From assembly GCA_003281635.1 (NCBI GenBank), contig QCBK01000003.1, forward strand, positions 1 to 64,000: a stretch of 64,000 nucleotides of DNA, read 5' to 3'. The notes beneath the pieces are model-generated. The model saw only the letters and a program-made list of their open reading frames with translations, was not told where the DNA came from and did no database searches. The position numbers and the translations under genes were made by a program. The DNA comes from Prochlorococcus sp. AG-347-G22 (GTDB taxonomy: Bacteria > Cyanobacteriota > Cyanobacteriia > PCC-6307 > Cyanobiaceae). Of this stretch, positions 37,829-47,833 are shown in pieces. Each line of letters begins with the position of its first letter. The first letter of the stretch is position 1.

Positions 37829-38665
37829 CTATAAATTCAGAAGAATAATAAAACCAAAAATAACTCGATAGATGATAAAGATTTTCAAACCATTTGAAGA
37901 AAAATATTTTAATAAGAAATCTATAGCTATTAAAGAAGACAAAAATGTCGTAAAAAGACCCACAAAAAAAGGAAGGAAACCTAATGAAAAAATTTCATTA
38001 AATGAAGAAATAAACTCAACAATCGCAGCTAGCGAAATGGCTGGCATCCCTAATAGAAAAGAAAATTTAGCAGCATCTCTTCTTTCCCATCCTGATATTA
38101 GAGCGCAAGAAATAGTAATACCAGATCTTGAAACACCTGGAAAAATGGCAAATGCCTGAAAGAAACCTATCAAAAAACTATCTAAATAATTATGGTTTTT
38201 AATATTAATAGAACCGCGTTTTGAGCATTCTGCTAAGTACATAAAAAAAGCCATTATTAATGAGACTATTGCTATTGATAAATTCGAGCGAAGAATGTTA
38301 TCAAAAAAATAAGGGGCGAATAATTTCATACACCCACCAAGAGAAACAATTGGGATAGTACCAATTAAAATAGATCTAATTAACCTTTTATTTAAAAGAT
38401 ATTGAATAAATTTTTTTGAAGATAGATTTCCAAAATTAAAAATATTATTCCTAAAGTACCAAGCAATAGCCAAAACACTTCCAAATTGCATAGTAGCTGA
38501 CAAAGAGGTTCCAGGATCATCAATATCTAATAAAAGAGATACTACTTTTAAATGAGCTGTACTACTTATAGGAATAAATTCAGTAAACCCTTGAATTAAG
38601 CCATATAAAATAAATTTTAAATATTCCAAAAAATTTATCAAATTTACTTTATTAATTAATAGCAA
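37829..38665 (-). CDS. uppP: Undecaprenyl-diphosphatase
   Basis: Recycles undecaprenyl diphosphate for peptidoglycan synthesis (BacA/UppP). YGLIQGFTEFIPISSTAHL has the conserved EFxPISSTxH, and FPGVSRSGITI the second catalytic motif. About eight membrane helices over 278 residues. The N-terminal 12 residues may be dispensable; an internal start cannot be ruled out. Confidence 0.95.
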   Translation of the reverse strand: MLLINKVNLINFLEYLKFILYGLIQGFTEFIPISSTAHLKVVSLLLDIDDPGTSLSATMQFGSVLAIAWYFRNNIFNFGNLSSKKFIQYLLNKRLIRSILIGTIPIVSLGGCMKLFAPYFFDNILRSNLSIAIVSLIMAFFMYLAECSKRGSINIKNHNYLDSFLIGFFQAFAIFPGVSRSGITISCALISGWERRDAAKFSFLLGMPAISLAAIVEFISSFNEIFSLGFLPFFVGLFTTFLSSLIAIDFLLKYFSSNGLKIFIIYRVIFGFIILLNL

Positions 38666-38699
38666 TTTACATTTAATAATTAAAAGCTAATATAGAAAA

Positions 38700-38972
38700 A
38701 TGAAAAAAAAATCTATTTTTTTATTATTTTTTCTTATTTCCTTAATCTTTTATGATTCTGCAAAAGCTAAATATTGGCTAATAATTGGAACCTATAGACA
38801 AGGCTCAGGAAGTAGACCAGAGGTTAGTGGTATAACAAGCCCTTCGTTACATTCTATTCCAATGAAAGATCTGGATAGATGTAATGAGGCAGGTGAGAAA
38901 ATCACAAATGAAATATATAAACCTGTTTGGCAATTTGATAGTAAATGGACATGTGTATATAGCGGTGATTAA
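38700..38972 (+). CDS. Small secreted protein, 90 aa
   Basis: A signal peptide (KKKSIFLLFFLISLIFYDSAKA, cleavage after AKA) precedes a 67-residue domain with a YWLIIGTYRQGSGSRP segment and two Cys (RCNEAG, WTCVYS) that could form a disulfide. No family is recognised. It is probably periplasmic. Divergent from uppP by 34 bases. Confidence 0.7.
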   Translation: MKKKSIFLLFFLISLIFYDSAKAKYWLIIGTYRQGSGSRPEVSGITSPSLHSIPMKDLDRCNEAGEKITNEIYKPVWQFDSKWTCVYSGD

Positions 38973-38980
38973 AAATAAAA

Positions 38981-39115
38981 TTACCTTTTTACATCGTGAG
39001 CACACCCATCACCTTTATAGTTTTCACTCTCGTAGAAATCATTTTTTGTACCAAAGTATACAGTTAACATAACGAACGGTAAGCTTAATATAAATAAAAT
39101 AGTTGTTAAATCCAT
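38981..39115 (-). CDS. Small single-span membrane protein, 44 aa
   Basis: ATG at 39115 to TAA at 38981. The protein begins MDLTTILFILSLPFVML (one membrane span) and ends in a polar, charged tail with one Cys, DGCAHDVKR. It ends 8 bases beyond the convergent secreted-protein gene. No family is recognised; the form resembles small photosynthetic complex subunits, but this is inference. Confidence 0.6.
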   Translation of the reverse strand: MDLTTILFILSLPFVMLTVYFGTKNDFYESENYKGDGCAHDVKR

Positions 39116-39177
39116 AGCGTAAACTTATTTGATAGGGTTATGTAAAATTAAAATAACCAATTGATCATTAAACAAAT

Positions 39178-39303
39178 CTAATAATCGGTAGGTCCTTTTA
39201 TACCAAGATAAAAAAATGCTCCTAAACCAACTAGAAGTAAAACTCCAGCAATAGCTGCAGAAGGTACAAAACCACCTATTGCAAAGGAAGAAAAATAATG
39301 CAT
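39178..39303 (-). CDS. Small single-span membrane protein, 41 aa
   Basis: ATG at 39303 to TAG at 39178. The Ala/Gly-rich membrane span (FVPSAAIAGVLLLVGLGAFF) is followed by YLGIKGPTDY. It lies 62 bases upstream of the 44-residue membrane-protein gene on the same strand and may be co-transcribed with it. It resembles low-molecular-mass photosystem or cytochrome subunits in size and composition; identity is unknown. Confidence 0.6.
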   Translation of the reverse strand: MHYFSSFAIGGFVPSAAIAGVLLLVGLGAFFYLGIKGPTDY

Positions 39304-39392
39304 CTATAAAACCAAGACTAGTTTGATAATATCAATAAAAAAGAGGTATTTGTAAAAAATTTTGACTCGAAGACAATTTAAGAATTACTCTG

Positions 39393-39638
39393 TTAAGCAA
39401 CTAAAGTAGAATCTTCGTTATCAGCAGAAATTCTTATTCTCTCTTCCAACTTAGGGCCATACAACTCATTTCCCCAGATTTCTACTCTTGAGTCATTTGG
39501 GGCCATAAAAGTAAGAATATCAGTGGGGAATAAAACTCTCTCCAAGAAAAAATTTGATGGACCAATACATCTCAATACAACCATCCTACATCCTTCATTT
39601 TTGTAAGAAAACTCAACCATCCCTAAACAGCAAAACAT
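39393..39638 (-). CDS. DUF1830-family protein
   Basis: An 81-residue protein with MFCCLGMVEFSYKNEG, MVVLRCIGPSNFFLERVLFP and VEIWGNELYGPKLEERI, the layout of the cyanobacterial DUF1830 family (Cys-Cys near the start, FxERVxFP in the middle, VEIW). Function is unknown. The ATG at 39638 keeps the family's CC pair inside the protein. A later in-frame ATG at 39620 is less likely. Confidence 0.83.
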   Translation of the reverse strand: MFCCLGMVEFSYKNEGCRMVVLRCIGPSNFFLERVLFPTDILTFMAPNDSRVEIWGNELYGPKLEERIRISADNEDSTLVA

Positions 39639-39709
39639 AGTAAATTAAACACCATTTGGGGCTATAAAAAATGTATAAAAAATTACTGAAAAAAAAATTT
39701 GTAAAAATA

Positions 39710-40654
39710 TTAGAAATTTAATCCAGCCTCAACAATATTTCTTTCCTGATTAATTAATAAAAGAGCATAAGAATTTATAAAATCAAAACTTTTATGAGGA
39801 ATAGAGACATTAAGCATTCTCAAAAAATTAGATAATTTTTCATCTTTAAGGGCTTTGCCTTTCTGTAATAACATTTCTTTTTCTTGATTTGTTTTCCACT
39901 TATTCATATATTCAATCTTTAAGGGTTTTAAGTGCCAAATGTTGTCTATTAAACTCCAAATATCTAAGTATTCTTTTAGATTATTTTGAATGGTTAATAC
40001 ATAAGAAGATTCATCAAGACTCAAACTTGTTGTATTTATAGATCTATCATCTACGTCAAATGAGAAAGGTTTTATTCCCAAAAACCATCCCTCAATAATT
40101 AATAAATCAGGATTATCTAATCTCCAATGAGATCTATCACCTAAACCATTTCTTAAGGATTTATCAAAAACTGGTACATTTAATTCTCCATTAATCTTCC
40201 AATTTAGTAATTTTTCATGCATTAATTTTACTGAGTGACTTCCGGGAAAACCTCTTGATACATTCCAAGGGTTATTCTTTATTGCTAATATCATTTCATC
40301 TGATGGCAGATAAAAATCATCAATTGAAATAACAGCGATTTTGAAGTCTAATTTTAATGATATGGCTTCAAGCCATTTACCCAGTGTTGTTTTACCTGTA
40401 CCAGGTAAAGCTGAAATCCCAATTATTTTTCTATCAGAAAAACAATTATAAAATTTATAAGCCTGAGATAAAAGAGGCAAAGCTAAACCCCAAATCCAAT
40501 CATCATTTACTTTATTATTCCAATATTGATCAATTGAAAGAATATTTCTTTGATTATTCCAGAAATTGAACCAGTCATCCAAGGATTCCCAACCAATATC
40601 TATAATTAATTTTTCAAATTTATCAAGATTAAAATTAATATCTAAATCTTTCAT
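39710..40654 (-). CDS. D-glycerate 3-kinase (plant GLYK type)
   Basis: A P-loop kinase of 314 residues: SALPGTGKTTLGKWL (Walker A), VISIDDFYLP, NPWNVSRGFPGSHSVKL and LLIIEGWFLGIKP. These match plant/cyanobacterial glycerate kinase, which makes 3-phosphoglycerate from glycerate at the end of photorespiration. It starts 4 bases after the gpgP stop, so it is in the GH13-gpgP operon, where it can also recover glycerate released from glucosylglycerate. Confidence 0.9.
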   Translation of the reverse strand: MKDLDINFNLDKFEKLIIDIGWESLDDWFNFWNNQRNILSIDQYWNNKVNDDWIWGLALPLLSQAYKFYNCFSDRKIIGISALPGTGKTTLGKWLEAISLKLDFKIAVISIDDFYLPSDEMILAIKNNPWNVSRGFPGSHSVKLMHEKLLNWKINGELNVPVFDKSLRNGLGDRSHWRLDNPDLLIIEGWFLGIKPFSFDVDDRSINTTSLSLDESSYVLTIQNNLKEYLDIWSLIDNIWHLKPLKIEYMNKWKTNQEKEMLLQKGKALKDEKLSNFLRMLNVSIPHKSFDFINSYALLLINQERNIVEAGLNF

Positions 40655-40658
40655 CTTT

Positions 40659-41456
40659 CTAACTTAGTTTTCGCTTATTTATCAATTTATTGATTTCATT
40701 TTTCCAACCATATCCATTTGGTTCAGAAGCTAAAATAAATTCAAAGCCTTTTAATTGATCTAGTAAATTAACATTAGGGCCATCCATACCAGGAATAACT
40801 ATTTTAATATCTGAGTTTAAAAGTAGAGGCAAATCATTTGGAGAATCGCCCAAACCTATAATTTCAATATTTCGAATATTCGAATATTCTTTAAGCGCAT
40901 TTATTGCTTTACCTTTATTCGATTTTGTAGATAATAAGTGACTCATCCTATTACCCCTAAATATATCAACATTGAACTTTTTACAACAGATATTAATTTT
41001 TTCTTCTAGGTAACTTGGCGGATTTAAAAAAGGCATGCTCCAATGTCTATCACGCATTAAATTCAATGAGTTACCTTCTAAACCAGTTAGCTCAGTCGCC
41101 TCTTGATCTGTGAGATTATTAAGAGGAATAAGTTTGTAATCAATATCTTTAGAAATGAGATTTAGGATATCTTCAAGATATTCGTATTTAATTCCAAGAA
41201 TAATTTCTCCATTAACTCTTTTAAGAGATTCACCATATATTGCAGCACCATTCTCAACAATAAAAGGATCCGTCAAGTTAAGTTCCTTTCTTATAACTTT
41301 TACTTCAGAAGCGGTTTTACTTGTACATAGAATTACAGGTATAGATAATTTTTGTAGTTTTTTTATAGTATCTCTGGCAGGTGATAAATCATAGGAGTGA
41401 TCCATTAAAGTACCATCTACATCACTTACTACCCATATAGAAGAATTTTGTATCAT
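40659..41456 (-). CDS. gpgP: Glucosyl/mannosyl-3-phosphoglycerate phosphatase
   Basis: A HAD-superfamily phosphatase of the MPGP family: VVSDVDGTLMDHS (nucleophile DxD), LCTSKT, KGKAINALKEY and GLGDSPNDLPLL. It removes phosphate from glucosyl- or mannosyl-3-phosphoglycerate. ATG at 41456 (MIQNSSIWVVSDVDG) is preferred to 41477 because the longer form would overlap the gene before it. It starts 2 bases after the GH13 stop and faces gpgS across that gene. Confidence 0.88.
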   Translation of the reverse strand: MIQNSSIWVVSDVDGTLMDHSYDLSPARDTIKKLQKLSIPVILCTSKTASEVKVIRKELNLTDPFIVENGAAIYGESLKRVNGEIILGIKYEYLEDILNLISKDIDYKLIPLNNLTDQEATELTGLEGNSLNLMRDRHWSMPFLNPPSYLEEKINICCKKFNVDIFRGNRMSHLLSTKSNKGKAINALKEYSNIRNIEIIGLGDSPNDLPLLLNSDIKIVIPGMDGPNVNLLDQLKGFEFILASEPNGYGWKNEINKLINKRKLS

Positions 41457-41458
41457 TT

Positions 41459-43219
41459 TTATAAAGCACCAAGCCAAACCACTTGAAAAGGATTAAGACT
41501 AATATTTTTGCAATTGTATTTAATTGATGTTAAAAAATCTTGTGTATTAAAATCATTATCTATTTTTTTTGGTAAATCATTATCATTCAATTGATAATTA
41601 ATTTTATTTTCAGTCATATTATGGATTGCAAAAACAGAATCAGGACCTTTACCCCTTTTGATAACAACGATATCACTTCTGCCTTTAGATAAACATTTCA
41701 TTTCCGAACAAGGGTGAAATTGCTTTAATTGTGATCTTATATCCATTGCATTTCTTAAGTACTTTAAGTTTTTATTGGCATTTGATTCGGCATTATTTAA
41801 GACAGACAAAAGATTGTCCATTTTAAATTTTTCTCTATTGAGGTCTCTCCTTTGACCTGTCATAGAGAAACTTTTGATATCATTTTCTGAAGCAAGTAAT
41901 GCTGGCAAATAAAATGCAGGAACACCTTTCAGAGCCATTACTATTAACTGAGTCAAAATAAATCTCTCAAACTGGAATCTGTTAGAATCTCTACTAGAAT
42001 CTTCCATTGCGCTCCACCAACTAATATTCAATTCATACGGTTTATCATCTCCATTTGATAAACGTCTATGACTTACTAGTCCTCCTCTTTTTTCACAATT
42101 AATCAATAGATTTTTAATTCTCTGCTCATTCATTAAACCCTCTAGAGCTCTTAAACCAACGCCATCATGCGATGCAGTGAAATTAAATAGAGTGGTATTC
42201 TCAGGTAATACTGGCCAATCAAAAATCCATGAGTTTAGAATATCAGCTCTTGAAGTAATAATTGCCTCTAGAAGAAGAGGCGGCAAAGGGAAATTATATG
42301 CCATATGGGCTTCATCATCGGGAATAAGGTAAGACAAATTTTCTTTCTGAGGAACATTAGTTTCTGTTATTAAAACTCCTTCTTCTAAAAGATCATTTAA
42401 AAGAACTCTTAAAATTTTTACAATTGAATGTGCTTTTGACAAATGTAAGCATGTTGTCCCTGATTCCTTCCAAATAAAACCTACAGCATCAAGCCTGAAC
42501 CATTTAATTCCATTGGATAAATAAGTAATAATTAAATTTAAGAACTCAATAGTCATTTTTGGATTATGCCAATTCAAATCAATTTGATCTGGACCAAAAG
42601 TAGTCCAAACTTGTTTAGGGCCTTCGTCAGTATTTATTTGTGAAAACAAGGAGGAACTTCTGGGTCTAACTACATTTGACCAGTCAAGATTTTGTTTGGG
42701 TGAAAAAACGTTTGATATCCCTGGTTCTTCAGATTTAATAAATTGTTGAACCCATGTGTGAGAGGATGAAACATGGTTTAGTACCAAATCAGCCATCAAA
42801 TCATGATTTTTTGAAATACTTTTGAGATCATTCCATCCACCAAATTTTTCTTCTAGAGAATCATAACTAGAGACTGCGAAACCACCATCGCTTGTGGATT
42901 TCAAGAAAGGAAGAATATGTACAACTTTAGAAAGATTGCCAAAATGTTTTCTTAACAAATCCTTAAGAGTAATTAATGTTGCCTCACCTTTTTTATAAAC
43001 ACTATCAGCATAAGTTATCAAAACCGAATGAGATTCGTTCCACCTTTCTTTATCTCTTATTTCTTCATAAGCAAATTTCTCTGAGAAATTATCTAAAATC
43101 TGTAATAATTGATTTGAAATAAAATTAATTTCTTCTGTAGTATTATTTGAATAAATTGTTTTCAACAATTTATAAATTTTTAATCTATCTAATTTTTTCT
43201 CTGAATCAATTTGCTTCAC
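41459..43219 (-). CDS. GH13 sugar phosphorylase (sucrose/glucosylglycerate type)
   Basis: A GH13 subfamily 18-like enzyme of 586 residues. Catalytic segments: DLVLNHVSSSHTW, GIKWFRLDAVGFIWKE (nucleophile Asp), VLITETNVP (acid/base Glu) and FTASHDGVGLRAL (transition-state Asp). The subfamily includes sucrose phosphorylase and glucosylglycerate phosphorylase. Its place with gpgS, gpgP and glycerate kinase favours phosphorolysis of glucosylglycerate; sucrose phosphorylase remains possible. First gene of the operon; divergent from gpgS by 50 bases. Confidence 0.85.
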   Translation of the reverse strand: MKQIDSEKKLDRLKIYKLLKTIYSNNTTEEINFISNQLLQILDNFSEKFAYEEIRDKERWNESHSVLITYADSVYKKGEATLITLKDLLRKHFGNLSKVVHILPFLKSTSDGGFAVSSYDSLEEKFGGWNDLKSISKNHDLMADLVLNHVSSSHTWVQQFIKSEEPGISNVFSPKQNLDWSNVVRPRSSSLFSQINTDEGPKQVWTTFGPDQIDLNWHNPKMTIEFLNLIITYLSNGIKWFRLDAVGFIWKESGTTCLHLSKAHSIVKILRVLLNDLLEEGVLITETNVPQKENLSYLIPDDEAHMAYNFPLPPLLLEAIITSRADILNSWIFDWPVLPENTTLFNFTASHDGVGLRALEGLMNEQRIKNLLINCEKRGGLVSHRRLSNGDDKPYELNISWWSAMEDSSRDSNRFQFERFILTQLIVMALKGVPAFYLPALLASENDIKSFSMTGQRRDLNREKFKMDNLLSVLNNAESNANKNLKYLRNAMDIRSQLKQFHPCSEMKCLSKGRSDIVVIKRGKGPDSVFAIHNMTENKINYQLNDNDLPKKIDNDFNTQDFLTSIKYNCKNISLNPFQVVWLGAL

Positions 43220-43236
43220 TTTGAAAAAATCATCGA

Positions 43237-43248
43237 AGTATTAATACT
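43237..43248. repeat. Perfect 12-bp palindrome between GH13 and gpgS
   Basis: AGTATTAATACT is a perfect palindrome in the 50-base region from which the GH13 operon and gpgS diverge. TACTAT (43245-43250) overlapping it could be the gpgS -10 element. A regulator binding site is possible but not shown. Confidence 0.4.
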
Positions 43249-43269
43249 ATTCTGCACATCAATTAGAAA

Positions 43270-44496
43270 ATGGACTTTCAACAAGGGTTAATCACAACAA
43301 TACATGAATATGGAGTTACAAGAAATTTACTTAAAGTATTAAACAAAAGTCTTAAAAAAAGATCTACCAGCATTCTTATACCTTGCTTATATGAAGAATT
43401 TGAGCGTCCTGCATTAAAAGACATAAGAGAAGTTTTAAAAAACCTAACGGGCTTAAATGAATTAGTGATTGCCCTCTCTGCAAAAACAGTTGAGCAAGTT
43501 AAGGCAGCGAAATCATTTTTTGACTCAATGCCATTCCCGGTTCACGTTCAATGGACTAACTCTCCCTCTGTAATAGAGCTGTTAAAAAGCCAAGAAAAAA
43601 ATGGATTGGAACTTTTAGGGACTCCTGGTAAAGGATGGGCTGTCTGGCAAGGCATAGGAATTGCGACTAGAAAATCAGAGGTGGTTGCTCTTTTTGATGC
43701 TGATATAAGAACTTTTAGTCCTTTGTACCCTTCAAGAATGATACTTCCACTTCTAGATGAATCATATGGGATATCATATGTAAAGGCTTTTTACAGCAGG
43801 TTATCCTTAGAGACCAATCAATTGCAAGGTAGAGCAACAAGATTATTTGTGGGTCCCTTATTGGCAAGTCTTGAGCAGTTAGTAGGGAAGGGTCCTTTTT
43901 TGCAATATCTTCAATCATTTAGATATCCATTAGCAGGTGAGTTTGCCTTCACTAAAGACCTTGCTATGAATTTACGAATTCCTTGTGACTGGGGTTTAGA
44001 GATAGGTTTATTATCAGAGGTTTATAGAAATGTTAGAACCTCCAAAATAGCTCAGGTAGACCTAGGTTTGTTTGATCATAAACATAAGAATATTGGTAAT
44101 TCATCTAAAGAAGGATTGCAAAAAATGTGTACAGAAATACTCTCAAGTGTTTTAAGAGGTCTTATGGAACATCAAGCAGAGACCTTAACTAGTACTCAAC
44201 TAGCAACCTTAGAAGTTCTTTACAAAAGAGTTGGGGAAGATCGTGTAAAACAATTTGGATTAGATTCAGCTGTTAATCAACTTCCATACGATAGGCATGA
44301 AGAAGAGCTATCAGTACAGAAATTTGCGAAACTATTAAGACCGGCTACAGAAGATTACTTAGCATGCCCTACGACACAGCAGCTACCAAGTTGGTCAAGA
44401 GTTCTATCTTGTGAAAACAAACTGCAAGAAGATTTGGCAATTGCTGGGTCACAAGATATAAAGACAACTGAAAAAGAATTAATTAAAAACTTCTAA
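43270..44496 (+). CDS. gpgS: Glucosyl-3-phosphoglycerate synthase
   Basis: A retaining GT81 glycosyltransferase making glucosyl-3-phosphoglycerate from NDP-glucose and 3-phosphoglycerate, the first step to the solute glucosylglycerate. [11 protein letters not shown] opens the Rossmann domain; [11 protein letters not shown] is the DxD metal site; [10 protein letters not shown] and [11 protein letters not shown] follow. 408 residues is the family length. It ends overlapping the convergent ureC stop by 4 bases. Confidence 0.92.
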   Translation: MDFQQGLITTIHEYGVTRNLLKVLNKSLKKRSTSILIPCLYEEFERPALKDIREVLKNLTGLNELVIALSAKTVEQVKAAKSFFDSMPFPVHVQWTNSPSVIELLKSQEKNGLELLGTPGKGWAVWQGIGIATRKSEVVALFDADIRTFSPLYPSRMILPLLDESYGISYVKAFYSRLSLETNQLQGRATRLFVGPLLASLEQLVGKGPFLQYLQSFRYPLAGEFAFTKDLAMNLRIPCDWGLEIGLLSEVYRNVRTSKIAQVDLGLFDHKHKNIGNSSKEGLQKMCTEILSSVLRGLMEHQAETLTSTQLATLEVLYKRVGEDRVKQFGLDSAVNQLPYDRHEEELSVQKFAKLLRPATEDYLACPTTQQLPSWSRVLSCENKLQEDLAIAGSQDIKTTEKELIKNF

Positions 44497-46202
44497 AGTA
44501 AAAAGTACCTTTGAGCCATTGGAACTTCATCAAGAGGTTCACATGTAAGAAGTTCCCCATCAGAAAAAACTTCATAAGTTTGAGGATCAACTGAAATATT
44601 TGGTAGTTTACTATTAAGTTTTAAGTGTGATTTATTGATATTTCTGGTATTTTCTACGGAAATACATTTTTTTTGTAAGCCTAATTTATTTGGAATATTT
44701 TGATCAATTGAATTTTTACTTAAAAAGGTAAAAGAACTCTTAATTAGAGATTGACCGAAACTTGCAAACATAGGACGACCATGTACAGGACCTGGGGTTG
44801 GAATTGAAGCATTTGCGTCACCCATTTGGGACCAAACTATAGATCCTCCTTTAACAACTAATTCAGGCTTTACTGCAAAAAAGGAAGGTTTCCACAATGC
44901 CAAATCAGCAATCTTTCCCTTTTCTATAGACCCAACATGTTTATCTATACCATGAGCTATTGCAGGATTAATTGTGACTTTAGAAATATATCTCTTTACT
45001 CTGTAATTATCATTTCTATCAGAATCCTGCGACAACGGTCCCCTTTGGAGTTTCATTTTATGAGCGGTTTGAAAAGTTCTTGTAATTACTTCACCAACTC
45101 TTCCCATGGCTTGAGAATCACTAGCAATAATTGAAAAAGCACCTATATCATGCAAGATATCCTCAGCTGCAATAGTCTCTCTTCTGATCCTTGATTCAGC
45201 AAATGCAATATCTTCTGGGATTTTAGAATCTAAATGATGACAAACCATTAACATGTCAAGATGTTCTTCCAATGTGTTCTTCGTGTAGGGTCTTGTTGGA
45301 TTAGTACTACTTGGAAGAACATTATTTTCTCCACAAATTTTAATAATGTCTGGCGCATGACCTCCACCTGCTCCTTCGGTATGAAAAGTATGAATAGTTC
45401 TTCCTGCAATAGCGTTGATAGTATCTTCAACAAAGCCTGCCTCATTCAAAGTATCAGTATGAATACATACTTGTACGTCAAACTTGTCTGCAACATTAAG
45501 ACAAGAATTTATTGTAGAGGGAGTCGTTCCCCAATCCTCATGAAGCTTTAATCCACATGCACCAGCTTCAACTTGATCAACAAGATTGCTCTCGTTTGTT
45601 GAGTTTCCCTTTCCAAAAAACCCTAAATTCATTGGAAATGCTTCTGCAGATTGAAGCATTCTTGATATATGAAAAGAACCCGGAGTACAAGTAGTGGCAT
45701 TTGTACCAGTTGCAGGTCCAGTTCCCCCTCCCAACATGGTTGTAATTCCCGATGCTAGTGCTGTCTCAATTTGTTGGGGACAGATAAAGTGAATGTGAGT
45801 ATCTATGGAACCTGCTGTAAGAATATGACCTTCTCCAGCTATTACTTCTGTTGAAGCACCAATAACAATATCAACATTATCCTGGATATCTGGATTACCA
45901 GCCTTACCAATTTCAAAAATCATTCCATCTTTTATACCTACATCAGCCTTAATTATTCCCCACCAATCTACGATTAAAGCATTAGTTATTACGGTATCTA
46001 CAGCTCCATCCGCTCTACTTACTTGAGACTGTCCCATCCCATCTCTAATAACTTTACCTCCACCAAATTTAACTTCATCTCCGTATATCGTTAAATCCTT
46101 TTCTACTTCGATAAAAAGTTGGGTATCAGCAAGCCTGACTCTATCTCCTGTGGTAGGTCCGTATGTTTGCGCGTAAGTATTTCTGTCAATTTTATAGGAC
46201 AT
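44493..46202 (-). CDS. ureC: Urease alpha subunit
   Basis: The catalytic subunit with the two-nickel site, hydrolysing urea to ammonia and carbamate. [14 protein letters not shown] (two His ligands), [13 protein letters not shown] (Lys to be carbamylated), [10 protein letters not shown] and CHHLD flap Cys-His are all present. 569 residues is normal. Order ureA-ureB-ureC with gaps of 2 and 4 bases indicates one transcript. Confidence 0.98.
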   Translation of the reverse strand: MSYKIDRNTYAQTYGPTTGDRVRLADTQLFIEVEKDLTIYGDEVKFGGGKVIRDGMGQSQVSRADGAVDTVITNALIVDWWGIIKADVGIKDGMIFEIGKAGNPDIQDNVDIVIGASTEVIAGEGHILTAGSIDTHIHFICPQQIETALASGITTMLGGGTGPATGTNATTCTPGSFHISRMLQSAEAFPMNLGFFGKGNSTNESNLVDQVEAGACGLKLHEDWGTTPSTINSCLNVADKFDVQVCIHTDTLNEAGFVEDTINAIAGRTIHTFHTEGAGGGHAPDIIKICGENNVLPSSTNPTRPYTKNTLEEHLDMLMVCHHLDSKIPEDIAFAESRIRRETIAAEDILHDIGAFSIIASDSQAMGRVGEVITRTFQTAHKMKLQRGPLSQDSDRNDNYRVKRYISKVTINPAIAHGIDKHVGSIEKGKIADLALWKPSFFAVKPELVVKGGSIVWSQMGDANASIPTPGPVHGRPMFASFGQSLIKSSFTFLSKNSIDQNIPNKLGLQKKCISVENTRNINKSHLKLNSKLPNISVDPQTYEVFSDGELLTCEPLDEVPMAQRYFLL

Positions 46203-46206
46203 AATT

Positions 46207-46527
46207 TTAAGTATCTAAAGAACCGTTAACCAATGAATTAAAACCATGTGCAATTCTTAAACCCGCATATGGAACTAATTTGACCTCAGTTGTATCTCCA
46301 GGTTCAAATCTAATTGCAGTGCCTGCAGGAATGTCAAGACGCATACCAAGTGTTATTTCTCGATGAAAAATTAAAGCCTTATTAGCTTCAAAAAAATGAT
46401 AGTGAGATCCAATTTGTATGGGTCTATCTCCAGAATTAGAAACTTTTACTGTTCTAACTTCCTTTCCTAGATTTAATTCGATTTCACCTTGTTCAGGAAT
46501 TATTTCGCCAGGAATTAAATTACTCAT
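46207..46527 (-). CDS. ureB: Urease beta subunit
   Basis: A 106-residue structural subunit: [16 protein letters not shown]-type start (here [10 protein letters not shown]), [33 protein letters not shown] and GFNSLVNG. It forms the trimer core with UreA and UreC. 2-base and 4-base gaps to ureA and ureC. Confidence 0.97.
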   Translation of the reverse strand: MSNLIPGEIIPEQGEIELNLGKEVRTVKVSNSGDRPIQIGSHYHFFEANKALIFHREITLGMRLDIPAGTAIRFEPGDTTEVKLVPYAGLRIAHGFNSLVNGSLDT

Positions 46528-46529
46528 AA

Positions 46530-46832
46530 CTAATTAACCGGATTGTGAATAGTAACCAACTTTGTCCCATCAGGGAAAACTGCCTCTATTTGGACTTCAT
46601 CAACCATTTCAGGAATACCCTCCATAACTTGTGATTTTGAAAGCCAAGTAGTCCCCTCTGACATTAATTGACTTACACTTTTTCCATCTCGAGCTCCTTC
46701 AAGAATTTGAAAACTCAAAAAAGCAATTGTTTCAGGATAATTAAGCTTAAGACCTCGACTAAGCCTTCTTTCAGCTAAGAGCGCAGCAGAAAAAATCAAT
46801 AATTTATCTTTTTCTTGAGGTGAAAGATGCAT
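46530..46832 (-). CDS. ureA: Urease gamma subunit
   Basis: A 100-residue subunit: [43 protein letters not shown] and [21 protein letters not shown], the complete family pattern. First of ureABC, preceded by ureD on the same strand with a 50-base gap, so all four may share a promoter near 47800. Confidence 0.97.
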   Translation of the reverse strand: MHLSPQEKDKLLIFSAALLAERRLSRGLKLNYPETIAFLSFQILEGARDGKSVSQLMSEGTTWLSKSQVMEGIPEMVDEVQIEAVFPDGTKLVTIHNPVN

Positions 46833-46882
46833 AATAAAAAATTAATCTATAAATTCTTAAAAAAGGTTCTTTCTGAACATAA

Positions 46883-47785
46883 TTAATAATTCATAGAATC
46901 TTGTAAAGGCCATACACCTTGATATTTTGGCTCACAAAATCCACAAACAGACCTAATTTGTTTCCAAATACAAAAAAAACATTTTCTAGCATCTTGTGAA
47001 GAACTCCCTAGGAATCTTACAGAGATTCCATTTTCAAGGATTCCAATAGATAAATTATTATCAGTTTCATTGAATAACTTTTTTATATTTCCAACAAGAT
47101 TAGTTATTTTTGACTTAGAAAAATCTTTTTTGCAAATCCAAATTAAGGATCCGAAAACAGGCATGTAATCCATACCTGACTTTGTCATATAACTTGCCTT
47201 AGATAATTCAATTTGATCAACATATTCCCAATCATCATATAAATCATTATTTCTCATAATTTCTAATTTAGACCTAAAAACCCCACTCTCTATTGACTCT
47301 CCTGAAGAAGATCTTCCAAGTCTAATTAAATCAGTAAATAAAAAACTTGAGGTTTCTGAAATAGATACTTTAAACGTTTGATCATATAAACCATTTGCAA
47401 AGATAATTGTTTCTTGGGGTAGATATTCCAAATGAGAATTATCAAGAATCTTTATGAGATTTTTTTGCTTTGAAAAAGTTCCTTTTGGATTAATTTTAGA
47501 TATCCCAACTGATCCATATACCTTCTGAGCTGAAGAAGTAGTCAACAATACCTTAGAGTTTTTTTCAAGATTTACCTCAAACTCAAGTAAATCGCCTCCA
47601 ACCAATCCTCCTGCAGTATGAAGAACGGGTAAAATGCATCTACCCTCCTGATCATGAGTAGACTTTAACAATTTGTAAGGAGAAGTTGATTTAGATTTAA
47701 AGATTGTTTTATCAACATTTCCTAAACTTGTTTTATTATTGAAAAAATTTAAGAAACAATTACCTTCCCAAGAAGATTTAATCAT
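46883..47785 (-). CDS. ureD: Urease accessory protein UreD
   Basis: A 300-residue scaffold for nickel insertion with UreF and Ure[21 protein letters not shown] and [13 protein letters not shown] are conserved segments, as is [25 protein letters not shown] lies near the C-terminus. It opens the minus-strand arm of the urease locus and is divergent from ureE across 48 bases. Confidence 0.94.
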   Translation of the reverse strand: MIKSSWEGNCFLNFFNNKTSLGNVDKTIFKSKSTSPYKLLKSTHDQEGRCILPVLHTAGGLVGGDLLEFEVNLEKNSKVLLTTSSAQKVYGSVGISKINPKGTFSKQKNLIKILDNSHLEYLPQETIIFANGLYDQTFKVSISETSSFLFTDLIRLGRSSSGESIESGVFRSKLEIMRNNDLYDDWEYVDQIELSKASYMTKSGMDYMPVFGSLIWICKKDFSKSKITNLVGNIKKLFNETDNNLSIGILENGISVRFLGSSSQDARKCFFCIWKQIRSVCGFCEPKYQGVWPLQDSMNY

Positions 47786-47833
47786 AAATTGTTTTCTTTA
47801 ATTACTAAATTAAAGTAACCAAAAAATTTGATT

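Noticed and set aside
37872-38159. Lys-rich plus-strand frame inside uppP
   Set aside because: A shadow of the uppP membrane helices on the other strand.
45261-45551. 96-codon plus-strand frame inside ureC
   Set aside because: Antisense to the urease active-site region; Cys-rich only because of mirrored codons.
47786-47833. NtcA box between ureD and ureE
   Set aside because: The nearest match is GT-N11-AC, one base too long, and no -10 fits it; not supported.
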